11,938 bases of DNA, from the NCBI GenBank assembly GCA_003990745.1, contig RBNI01005925.1:1-11938 (forward strand), read 5' to 3'. Made by a program: the position numbers and the translations under genes. Shown here piece after piece: positions 1-8,699 of this stretch; within the stretch, counting starts at the first letter, position 1; every line of letters starts with the position of its first letter. The DNA comes from Jimgerdemannia flammicorona (lineage: Eukaryota; Mucoromycota; Endogonomycetes; Endogonales; Endogonaceae). Under the pieces are notes generated by a model, which did no database searches, had not been told where the DNA came from, and was given only the letters and a program-made list of their open reading frames with translations.

Positions 1-303
1 TTGTACCATAAATGTCCTCATGAAAAATATGTCTGCAAGGTACTAGATAACGAGTAAAAAATCAACAGTAACATTCTGCAGTTTTCAAGTCAGAAACTAC
101 CTTACCCTTCTCTAATCTTGATGCTACAGCAAGAGCTTCATCACCAATTAATTTTTGTACTGGATATGGAAATTTGTGAATTTCATCCAAAATATCTTCA
201 GAAATATCAGCCAAAGAAATTCTGCTGGTGCGAAAAATAAAAGCTGCCTTTTCTGAATCACCATACTTCTTGTTATCAATTTTAATTATTTTGTAAGCAG
301 CTC

Positions 304-1326
304 CTAATAATATTGAAAAAAAAGAGAAGGAAAAAAAAATCAGTGTAAGAAAGTAGCAAACGAGCAAGTGAGCGAGCACGCGGCAAACAAGCAATTGAGT
401 GAGTGGCAAACAAACAATTGAGCAAGTGACAAATGAGCAATTGAGTGAGCGGCAAATGAGTAAGTAAGCAAGCTGCAAATGAGCAAGTGAGCAAGCAAGC
501 CGCAAACAAGCAAGTGAGCAGACAGCAAACGAGCAAGTGAACAAGCGGCAAACGAGCAAGTGAGCGAGCACGTGGCAAACGATCAATTGAGCAAGTGGCA
601 AACGAACAATTGAGCAAGTGGCAAACGAGCAATTGAGCGAGTGGCAAACGAGCAAGTGAGCAAGCCGCAAACGAGCAAGTGAGCAAGCAAGCTGCAAATG
701 AGCAAGTGAGCAGATGGCAAACGAGCAAGTGAACAAGTGGCAAATGAGCAAGTGAGCGAGCACGTGGCAAACGATCAATTGAGCAAGCAGCAAACGAACA
801 ATTGAGCAAGTGGCAAATGAGCAATTGAGTGAGTGGCAAACGAGCAAGTGAGCAAGCCGCAAACGAGCAAGTGAGCGAGCAAGCTGCAAACGAGCAAGTG
901 AGCGGGCGGCAAATGAGCAAGTGAGCAAGCAGCAAACGAGCAAGTGAGCGAGCACGTGGCAAACGAGCAATTGAGCGAGTAGCAAATGAACAATTGAGCG
1001 AGTGGCAAACGAGCAATTGAGCAAGTGGCAAATGAGCAAGTGAGCGAGCAGCAAACGAGCAAGTGAGCAAGCCACAAATGAGCAAGTAAGCGAGCAAGCC
1101 GCAAATGAGCAAGTGAGTGGGCGGCAAATGAGCAAGTGAGCAAGCGGCAAACGAGCAAGTGAGCGAGCACGTGGCAAATGAGCAATTGAGCGAGTGGCAA
1201 ATGAACAATTGAGCAAGTGGCAAATGAGCAATTGAGCAAGCGGCAAACGAGCAAGTGAGCAAGCACGCGGCAAATGAGCAATTGAGCAGCAAATGAGCAA
1301 GTGATCAGAATTAAAATTATACATAC
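304..1326 (-). other. Intron of the MULE gene, filled by a minisatellite
   Basis: On the minus strand exon 1 ends ATTG and the intron opens with GTATGT at 1326-1321. It closes with ATTATTAG at 304, preceded by a long T/C tract (about 310-338) and a CTGAT branch-site match at 343-339. Joining 1327 to 303 restores a Gly codon and gives an uninterrupted join, HSELKSITSVTFGIIG followed by AAYKIIKIDNKK, which fits the spacing expected in this transposase family. The length is 1023 bases, a multiple of three, and the unspliced strand is also open through the whole intron. Nearly all of it (351-1308) is tandem repeat, leaving about 20 bases at the donor side and about 45 at the acceptor side. Confidence 0.8.
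351..1308. repeat. Minisatellite of 23/27-base units in a 192-base higher-order repeat
   Basis: About 39 tandem units read on the plus strand as GAG/GAT/GAA-CAAGT or CAATT, then GAGC-rich sequence, then GGCAAAC or GGCAAAT. Most units are 23 bases, some 27 (carrying GCACG or AAGC) and one near the end 19. Eight unit types follow in fixed order (27, 23, 23, 23, 23, 27, 23, 23), giving a 192-base period. The 27-base unit with GCACG starts at 362, 554, 746 and 938 (exactly 192 apart), then 1153 (192 plus one extra 23-base unit) and 1249 (a 96-base half period). Units two to four of each period carry CAATT instead of CAAGT. The minus strand contains almost no stop trinucleotides, so it reads open in all three frames as Leu/Cys/Ala/Ser-rich strings. 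These are composition artefacts rather than proteins. Confidence 0.95.
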
Positions 1327-2706
1327 CAATAATTCCAAAAGTAACTGAAGTTATTGATTTCAGTTCACTGTGGTAAGACTCAAGTATATTGGTTGAAGTT
1401 ACTTGTAGTAACAAAGGTAAGTGTTGTCTGGCCCACAATGCCCATTTCTTGGTATTCTTCATATAATTTCTGCGAATATACTGAGCAATGTCTTGAACAG
1501 GACAGTTGTTGATAGCTTCTTAAATAACTGCATCACAACCAATTTGAGTCCTCTTGTGTATTGCAAGGATCATCTTAGTACGTGTTTGAGTGTGATAAAT
1601 TTTTCTCATCCATGTACGCATAGTATGTACTGTACATAAGATGATATCACATTCTTGTTCACCTCCTTGAATTCCTGGAAATACAATTATAATTCCATTT
1701 GCTTCAATGTTGCTTTGGTCAGATAACATATATTGAGGTTGCCATCTAGGTGCCATAGATTGAATCCTTTTTAGTCCAGCTGCAACCATTAAGCTATCTT
1801 TATCACTAACAAAGATATGACCACCGATGTCCCAACATCCAACACCATCTTGAATATATAATGTAAATAAGCACTATTTCCACTTATTAGTATTGTGTGT
1901 TGAATCAATTAGAGTTAGCCAGCCATATTTTGTCAACTTTGTCAATTGTTCTGGTCTAGCAAAACTAAAGCCTTTTTTTAGTTCACCAGAATGAAAATAG
2001 TCCACCTGATATTGCTGGTTCTTCAGATAACTAGTAGCTTCTTCAATGTCTTTTTCCAGATTATCATCACCAATCAGATGCATATTCATTGGACCTCAGA
2101 TTTTTGCCTGAATGTTGGCAACCTCAATTCAACGCAGATGTTCAACTCCAGATCCTTCTCCAAATTGTTTTGTGGCAATTTCCTTGACAGCAGCTGTAAT
2201 AGCAGGTGGATGATATAATTTGCTTGCTTCTTCAGCTGCTAAAGTCTTGATAGCCTCAGAACGCTTTAGCATATTACTTTCTTCAAGAGTATGTGTATGA
2301 TTAGGCGAATTTTGGTATCATTCGATTTGTACCATTTGTGTTGTCTCCAAATGAGTAATCTTGATTTTTGCAGAATACTGGTCAGATTCACGGATTTTGG
2401 TTTTTCTGCACTTTTCTTCAGGAACTCCATCTTGACATGTACTAGATTTTACACGTTTTGTCAGATGACATATATATGTTGTCCAACTATCACCATTTTT
2501 GGGTTCACCTGTAGTCCGAATTGACCATATATTTGATACGTATGGCCACTGCTTTTTGAATTCTTGTGCAGAAATTTGGAATGGTTGTTCAACATTGAAA
2601 AATTGTTGATGGAATATTTCAGCCATTGTAGTATATATAGAAGGATAGATGGGTAGATGTATAGAAAGAAGGTCTGATAGACTGACAAGTTATTTAAAAT
2701 AATTGG

Positions 2707-2718
2707 TATATATATATA
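2707..2718 (-). promoter_or_regulatory. TATA run, possible core promoter of the MULE gene
   Basis: A 12-base alternating TA run lies about 80 bases upstream of the transposase ATG at 2626, a plausible position for a core promoter with a short leader. It lies between the ATG and the 12-base minisatellite. Alternating TA is common in this AT-rich DNA, so position is the only support. Confidence 0.35.
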
Positions 2719-2728
2719 AGTGCATCTA

Positions 2729-2892
2729 GCCCTTATACACCAGCCTATACACCAGCCCATACACCAGCCTATATACCAGCCCATATACAGCCCATAACAC
2801 CAGCCTATACACCAGCCTGTACACTAGCCTGTACACAGCCCATAACACCAGCCTATACACCAGCCTGTATACCAGCCCATATATCAGCCCCA
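2729..2892. repeat. 12-base minisatellite upstream of the MULE gene
   Basis: About 13 tandem units of the form AGCC-TATACACC with variants (CATA, TGTA, TATATA). Most are 12 bases, with neighbouring 11- and 13-base units that compensate each other. A longer block starting AGCCCATAACACC and continuing through AGCCTGTA recurs at 2789 and 2837, a 48-base second-order period. The minus strand is open in two or more frames (repeats such as GWCIGWCMGW or YRLVYRLV), which follows from the repeat and is not taken as a gene. Confidence 0.9.
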
Positions 2893-2980
2893 ATCGTGAC
2901 AAGCAAGTCATAGACAATTTCTAAAAATAATTCTGGTACTGCTGAGTTGTGACGGTGGATGCTTTAGTGAACCCCCTATT

Positions 2981-4366
2981 ATGGTATATAAGAATAGACT
3001 CAAGAAGTACTATGAACCTATACAAGAGAAGCAAAATATAATGAATGCCCATGAGGTTCTAGTCTGTAAATCATAACAGCATATCTCATAATCAGCAGAC
3101 AATCTGTCTGGACCATTCTCTAATAGATACAGCACCAGCAACTACTCATCTATGAGACTTTTGAAGTCAGAGGAGTTTGAACTATCAACTGATTAGTCAA
3201 GATCAGAATTAGGCCCTTGCTCTATATGAAGGAAGCAATCCTTCACCATTATGCCAAAATATATAGAGAAGATGCCAGCCCATAAATATCACTTTTTGAC
3301 TTCCTGCCAGAGGTTATAAGATTAGCAAATTTTTCAGAACTGGACCAATGAATAAGGACATTCAAGAAGATCCTTATTCAGGAGGAAGATGTAACAGTGA
3401 CCTCAGAATGATGATATCAGCACAAGAGACAGTCTTTCCTTATAAGCCACCAGATCAGAACACAAGAAGATCATATGGCATAACTTACCCAGGCTTCAAG
3501 ATGAGCAATAATGACCAACTATGAGTCATTAGGACTACAATACAGACATCTTGAGAAATATAAAAGAAGGATCAAGGAACCACCAAGGCCTCTCAGTTCA
3601 GGAAAGGATGTTCCAAGATATCTGAAGAGCCATAAGGACCTGTACCACAAGGACTCCTAGTATCAACCTGGGTACTGGTGACCCTTATCATTATATCCTC
3701 TACTGCCATAAAATGGAAATAAGAATCACCATTGCTACTGAATACCTCTAGATATGGCAAGAATATAAAATAGAAAACCTTCTCTGCTGGGAATTCCCTC
3801 AAGCCAGCCCTCAAGAGCTACAAGATACCACTCTCATGGATATATATGTGAAATAAGGACAGCTAAGAAGATTCATCAGATCTTCAGACATATACCATGA
3901 TTGATCCCCAACTTGGAGTATACCAGAGTCTCAGACTTCAGGGATCTATCAGCCTGTCATATTAATGTACTAGAAGTCATGGTAGCTACAGAGGTCCAGT
4001 CCACTATCACTCTCAATAGTGATGAGGTAGAAGAGTTCTGGTATCCCATCTTCCAGGACAACCCAGATCAGTTCTTGTAAGGATTGATCTCAGCATTCTA
4101 AGGCCCCAGTATCTAGATTAGATCTCTCTAAGACCTCATATTTGTTCCTTATTTTGTAGAAGAGAATATCATAGATTGGAGAGCCCCCACTATTACTGAA
4201 CATGATGATGTTATTAGTGATGACATCACTCTATATGACATATATAAAACACATGATATATAAAATATATGACCTACATGATGAGATGGACAAAATGTTT
4301 GCAGATCTCATCTCCTTTAGCAATGATGAGGATGAAGCTCCCATGGTCCTGAACATTCTGCTTTAA
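2981..4366 (+). pseudogene. Decayed coding sequence of unknown family, about 460 codons
   Basis: A candidate ATG at 2981 opens a Lys/Tyr/Glu-rich stretch (MVYKNRLKKYYEPIQEK). Protein-like sequence then moves between two frames. Frame 1 (phase of 2981) runs to about 3210. A second frame covers about 3214-3655 (LLYMKEAILHHYAKIYRED; FDFLPEVIRLANF). The first phase returns at about 3660-3895 (GTGDPYHYILYCHKMEIRI), the second at about 3900-4250 (NSDEVEEFWYPIFQDNP) and the first again at about 4268-4366 (HDEMDKMFADLISFSNDED), ending in TAA. In-frame stops within these pieces are compatible with Gln or Arg codons changed by C to T. The C-terminus is acidic. I do not recognise a domain; a retroelement gag-like protein or an element-encoded accessory protein are guesses. 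The several frame changes and lack of CpG mark it as old. Confidence 0.5.
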
Positions 4367-5040
4367 AGTTCTTAGTAACACTGAATTCTTCTAGTATCCT
4401 TTTCCTATACTACTGAATTCTATCAACACTCTGAACTTGTGTAACCATCTATACTAATACTGGAATCTGTACTGATAACTGTAGTTTTCTGTGTTCTAGT
4501 ATTTTATTTGATTATTGGAATTTATATTTAGCTTTTTATCTTAGCAACTATTAAATTATATTTTGTATAAATATCTCTCTTATTTCCTTCAAAATAAAGT
4601 CAGTTCCTCTCAGTATAATATATATATATAATTCCTTGCAAGCAATCTAAAGAGATAATAAGATAGTTTAAAGATCAGAAGTTGAGGACTATAAGACCTT
4701 AGGAAGGCACTCCAATAAGAACTTACTTATAATAAACTTGAATTAGTCTAAGAGATATATCTTGAAGAGAATCTGATATATTTGAAGGACTCAGTAACTA
4801 CTATGTGATATCATATATACTAACTATGTTGATCTCATTGGTCTTTTCTGTAGTCTCATCAGCTATATCTCATTGCTCAATAAAGTTACTTCTTTTATTT
4901 ATTATAATAAGATTATGAGCTCTGGTTAGTAGCTAGAAACTCCTCTAGTATATATACTATATTATAAGATATATAAGTATACTAAGATAAGTAAGTATAG
5001 ATAAATATGGTCAGATATAGTAAAGAAGTCTACTAATAGT
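4367..5040. other. AT-rich stretch without a recognisable gene
   Basis: There is no long open frame on either strand. It contains an AATAAA at 4593-4598 that could serve as a polyadenylation signal for the decayed plus-strand gene ending at 4366, and a TA run at about 4616-4631. The rest is irregular AT-rich sequence rich in TATA, CTAG and AGAT words. The polyadenylation reading is weak because such hexamers are frequent in AT-rich DNA. Confidence 0.45.
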
Positions 5041-5044
5041 AATA

Positions 5045-5340
5045 ATGAAGTTCTCTCTAATCATAGAAGACAATTATAACAAAGACATCTGCTCAGATAT
5101 TAGAGATAAGTATAGTAATTATAAAGTCCTCTCAGGTGATAGATAAAGTCTTCTTGGTGTTTGAGGTAATTATAAAGCCTTCTTAAGTAGTTGAGGTTAT
5201 TATGATAAGTTCTCTCTAGTATTTGAGACAAAGAAGTTCTTCTAGATAGTTGAGGCAAAAAAGCTCTTCCAGATAGTAGAGATAATTACAAAAAGACTTT
5301 TTATAGCCAATGAGACTGATAAGGTCAGTGATATAGCTAT
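5045..5340. repeat. Degenerate tandem repeat, units about 27-33 bases
   Basis: Roughly eight imperfect units built around AAGTTCTTCTAG-ATAGTTGAGG-type sequence, separated by AATTATAA-like spacers. The clearest are the two 27-base units at about 5230-5285. On the plus strand one frame from an ATG at 5045 reads as a repeated peptide (KFSLIIEDN, KFSLVFETK, FFxIVEAK, LFQIVEIITK) to about 5340 with four stops. This may be the trace of a short repeat protein or simply a decayed minisatellite. I favour the minisatellite. Confidence 0.5.
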
Positions 5341-5706
5341 ATAATATATAGTTATATATTTATATATTAAGTTGCTATTTTAATATAAAGACTTTTAGGT
5401 CTTCTTTTTATTATTATAGAATTAGAGATTCTTGAGCTTAGTTCTGACTTTAGCAATATAAGCAGAACTGTAAAACTATTAAATAATCAGCTCCTTTAGA
5501 CCCATAATAGCTAAGTAGACTTTATAATTAGAATAATCATTACTTTCATTACTTATATCAATTTCAGCACAGGTTTTCTAGATGAGAGAGTGTACTGAGA
5601 GATTGTACTACTACTAGATAGCTGTGTTTATAAAATGAGTAGTAATTTTTTCTACTTATGAGCCTGTAGTTATATAGAGATCTTCAATCTCATAGTGCTT
5701 ATTATT
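5341..5706. other. AT-rich flank of the LINE insertion, no clear gene
   Basis: No open frame of useful length. On the minus strand about 5420-5575 there is a short protein-like run (CAEIDISNESNDYSNYKVY, then LAIMGLKEL) followed by stops, which may be another coding remnant, but it is too short to name. An AT-rich near-palindrome lies around 5333-5362. Confidence 0.35.
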
Positions 5707-5720
5707 AGTAAGAGTGCTAT
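5707..5720. repeat. Target-site duplication, copy at the LINE 3' end
   Basis: AGTAAGAGTGCTAT directly abuts the T run that represents the LINE poly(A) tail. It matches AGTATGAGTGCTAT at 11575-11588 in 13 of 14 positions. The position exactly at both ends of the element supports a duplication made on insertion, with one later substitution. Confidence 0.8.
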
Positions 5721-5740
5721 TTTTTTTTATTTTTTTTTTT
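5721..5740 (-). other. LINE poly(A) tail
   Basis: A run of 20 bases, T except for one A at 5729, on the plus strand equals an A tail on the element strand. It lies immediately next to the target-site duplication, which fixes the element's orientation and 3' end. It is the product of target-primed reverse transcription from a polyadenylated RNA. Confidence 0.85.
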
Positions 5741-5850
5741 ATAGTTACTCAGACTTGCCATTTATTACCAGTCTATATATAAATATACAGTATCTTCTCC
5801 CACTACTCAATCTCCATAAAAGGGCTCCCCTTCCCTCCCCCTACACCTTC
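5741..5850 (-). other. LINE 3' untranslated region
   Basis: About 110 bases between the TAA that closes the ORF2 frame (5853-5851) and the poly(A) tail. It contains a TATATA-rich stretch near 5773-5790 and no recognisable stem-loop that I can support. Confidence 0.55.
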
Positions 5851-6899
5851 TTATTTGAAAATCACCCTGTCTCCCATAACTCCAACCCTCCCCCCACTCT
5901 GGCCACAAATATTCTCCACTAAGTAATACTGCTGACCACTCTGCAGTCTCCACCCAAGCCACCAGCCCATCAGAGTATCTTCTATTAGAACTTCCCATTG
6001 CAACAGCTATGCCCCTAAGCCTAGATGTCTTCCATCCTCAAATACATATAACCAGTGTCCTGCCAGCCCTACCCATACAGCCAGCACCCACTCTAACATA
6101 AGCCACTCACTCCTAACCCCTCTCACCAATCTATCTTGCAGATCCTCCCACTGATCTCTTATCTCATCCCCTCACTACATAGCACCCAATCTCTTCTCAA
6201 TCTCTATCCAAAAGTTACTGAGCACCTTGTACTCTGCTAGTCAATGTTCAGGTATCTGTACAAAACCCTCTTTCTGTCCAACATATAACACTTCTTACAG
6301 TTAAAAATTCCCCCTTCTATCAGATGGCTAGAGCAAAAGTTGAGCATGATATTCCTCCTCAACATGTGTCACCAGACCACCCAACACTTTAGTAGCAGTC
6401 ACTGCCAAACCTCAGCACTCTAGCTCCAGATCTAGTTCCAGTCTCACTCCTCACCAATATCTACCAACTGTCATCCACTGGGCTACAGATCCTGCCCCAG
6501 CCTCCTCAATCCCATCACTAATATCAAAGTCACTAAGGGAGATACCCCCCAGCAACACTCAGTCCCACCTCCACATTACTGGGCCCCAGGGCTTTTCTCC
6601 CTCATTACTCTGCCAGTGAATACCAATACAGTGTGCCCCATCAGCAACTCTCCACTAAAAGCCCTTAAACTGTATGTGGTTATTATTCTGCAGCCCAACC
6701 AAGACCAGAAGATCCTCTGTAGATCCTCTTAGTAAGGATCTCATCTCCCAGACCTTCTTCAATAGAGAGACCCAACTGCCTCCCCCCAGCTCAATAGCTC
6801 TCTTTAGCCACCATACTCTTAGGCAGTATAGCCTCTTCAGGAAGTCTACCAGTCCAAGACCCCCTCTAGTCACTAGTAAGGACAAAATCTCCTAGCTAA

Positions 6900-8060
6900 T
6901 CTGACTCCTCCTCTCTGCCCAGATCCACCCCTTGGCCAGTTTCAGCAGTCTCTTCATCATCTAGACTGGGAAGTCCAGGTGATATACCAGATATCACAGC
7001 TTTGGCAGCCAGTAAGTATTCAAGATAGAGATATACCCTGCCAGTAATAAGTGGTAGTCTCCCCAGCTTCGCAAGGTCTCTCTCCAGATTATCACCTTCT
7101 GCTTCCACCAGAGTTTTGGAAGAATAGACCCATACACTAACAGATAGATGCCCAAGTATCTCACTGCCTCTTCAGCAGGAACAATTGTTCCAATGACCTC
7201 TCCCCCTACCAGACCATTATCCAGCACCATTGTTTCATACTTGTATCAATTGAGTCTAGTCCCAGAGTGTGCCTCATACCACTCTATAGTCTTCTTGAGC
7301 TCTATAATATTGGTAAGTAAATCTAGGCTGACCATCATATTATCTGCAAAGATACCAACTTTCTACTCAATGCTGTAAACTGAGAGCCCTCCTATCCTCT
7401 GCCAAATCCTATCCATTAAGGGCTCTAGAGAGAGTGCATACAAAATGGGAGACAGCAGATCTCCCTGGAGAACACCCCTACTCAGAGGAAAGGCCACCCC
7501 TTGATGTTCATTATACATGAGTACAGCTCTGCTCCCTTCCAGTAGGCTGACCATTACTGCTCAGAACTGAGGAGGGACTCCAATCTGGTCCAGTACCTTA
7601 GTCAACTAGGCCCTCTGAACATGATCATAAGCCTTCTCCTGATCTAAGAATACCAGGTGCCCATCCAATCCACAGGCCTGTGCCTCTTCAATAATATCAT
7701 GTACCTAAGCCATACTATCCCAAATAAGTCAGCCACCAACAAATCTCTATTGTTCCACCCCTAAGACCTACTGGGCCACCTTCTGCAGCCTCACTACTAC
7801 CACCTTAGTAATTAGCTTTCTGTTCATATCCAGTTGCATAATTGGCCTCCAGTTCCTCCAGTTCTTCCTCCTGTCTTTGTTCTTATATAACAGTGCTACT
7901 AACCCCAGATTCTGCTCCCCTACCCATCTTCCAAACTTTAGTACCAAGTCACAGAGTGCCCTCAGCTCACCTAGCACACAAGGAATGTTCACTATCTTTT
8001 TCCAGAAAACCCAGGGCAGGCCATCCTCACCTAGTACAGTACCCAGTATTATTGTAATAA
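6900..8060 (-). other. Reverse transcriptase domain of ORF2
   Basis: Non-LTR RT blocks appear in canonical order: LLYKNKDRR with NWRP, FVGG, FLDQEKAYD, SRGVLQGDLLSP, FADN, the segment after a RLN-stop at Trp, and RYLG. The invariant second Asp of the F/Y-A-D-D box is Asn (GAT to AAT, G to A on the coding strand), which would abolish polymerisation. At 7644-7618 the segment KAYDHV has His where Arg is common, consistent with CGT to CAT. Confidence 0.85.
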
Positions 8061-8699
8061 GAATCTGGTGAATCTCTTTCTTCTGTACCAGTAGCACTAG
8101 ATTGCCCTATTCTTTTACCTGTGGTAGGTACCAATTCTTCAAGGCATGACCAATGGTAACCTTATCTGCCCCACCCTCCTCCTCACTCTATAAACCACTC
8201 CACTGCTTCTTCAGAGATCTAAGAATGTCTTGTATACTATGTACTAATATCTCTTCAGAGTCAAGAACCCTCTCCCATCACTGCTGAACTCTCTTTGCCC
8301 TAAGGGCTCTTATGAGAAACTTAGAGGGCCTCTCTCCTTCCTCTAGCCCCTGCCAATGGAGACATGCTCTCACACTCTGCACCTATACTTCCTCCTCCTC
8401 CTGCAATACCTGTTGCAACTCCACAATCTCTTTCTTTACCTGTAGCAATCTCCAATCCTCCACCCCCTCCAGGGCCACCAAACCTACCCAATCTTCTAAT
8501 AACCTTATCAGCCTAGCAGAGGCTCACAACCTCTTCTTCCTTCTCTATTTTCCAGCCACTGCACCTACCTCCCTCCAATAGATCCTGGCAGCCTCCTTTA
8601 GCCTTATCCATCTAACACCAACTGTGGTACCTTTCTGTACCCACCCCTCTACCTACTGCCAAATATCCTCAGCCCACTTGTCTCACAGGACTATATTGT

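Larger units (their letters stand above)
1..2626 (-). pseudogene. MULE-type transposase with SWIM zinc finger, decayed, 3' end beyond window
   Basis: This is a DDE transposase of the Mutator-like superfamily, which would cut and paste its own DNA element in the nucleus. The ATG is at 2626-2624; exon 1 is 2626-1327 and exon 2 is 303-1. Visible landmarks are LIDSTHN (first acidic residue, D about 241), LSDQSNIE (D about 303), the C-x2-H pair CTVH (331-334) and LESYHSELK (E about 416). At the left edge a SWIM finger, C-x-C-x9-C-x-H, ends in PCRHIFHEDIYGT. All parts share one frame but are broken by stops at 2318-2320, 2129-2131, 2096-2098 (TGA), 1874-1876 (TAG), 1520-1522 (TAA) and 62-64 (TGA). 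Most TGAs fall where family members carry Arg, so CGA to TGA is likely. The resemblance to glomeromycotan MULE proteins is from family knowledge. Terminal inverted repeats cannot be judged because one end is missing. It is almost certainly inactive as it stands, unless the stops are sequencing errors. Confidence 0.85.

Noticed and set aside
351..1308. CRISPR-like array
   Set aside because: There are no unique spacers between conserved repeats; the units are contiguous variants, and the setting is eukaryotic.
282..1338. Long overlapping minus-strand open frames of Leu/Cys/Ala/Ser-rich repeats, resembling membrane proteins
   Set aside because: They are the same minisatellite read in three phases, open only because the unit lacks stop trinucleotides, and they lie inside an intron with good splice signals.
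62..2626. Alternative genetic code in which TGA encodes an amino acid
   Set aside because: TAG and TAA also interrupt the frame, and each stop is one transition from an expected residue, which fits mutational decay better.
2461..2917. Small minus-strand proteins with GWCIGWCMGW or YRLVYRLV repeats
   Set aside because: They are translations of the 12-base minisatellite in alternative phases, with no coding features outside it.
2981..5706. An LTR retrotransposon with flanking LTRs
   Set aside because: I could not find a long direct repeat or recognisable protease, RT or integrase motifs in this region.
6280..6300. C-x2-C motif (CKKC) as a LINE C-terminal zinc knuckle
   Set aside because: It lies out of phase with the frame that carries the RT and the downstream EH...FW segment, so it is not supported as part of ORF2.
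6896..7108. Minus-strand frame of 70 codons with an acidic C-terminus as a separate gene
   Set aside because: It overlaps the RT thumb region, which is clearly read in another phase (AVRYLGIYL through LPKL and GWIWAER).
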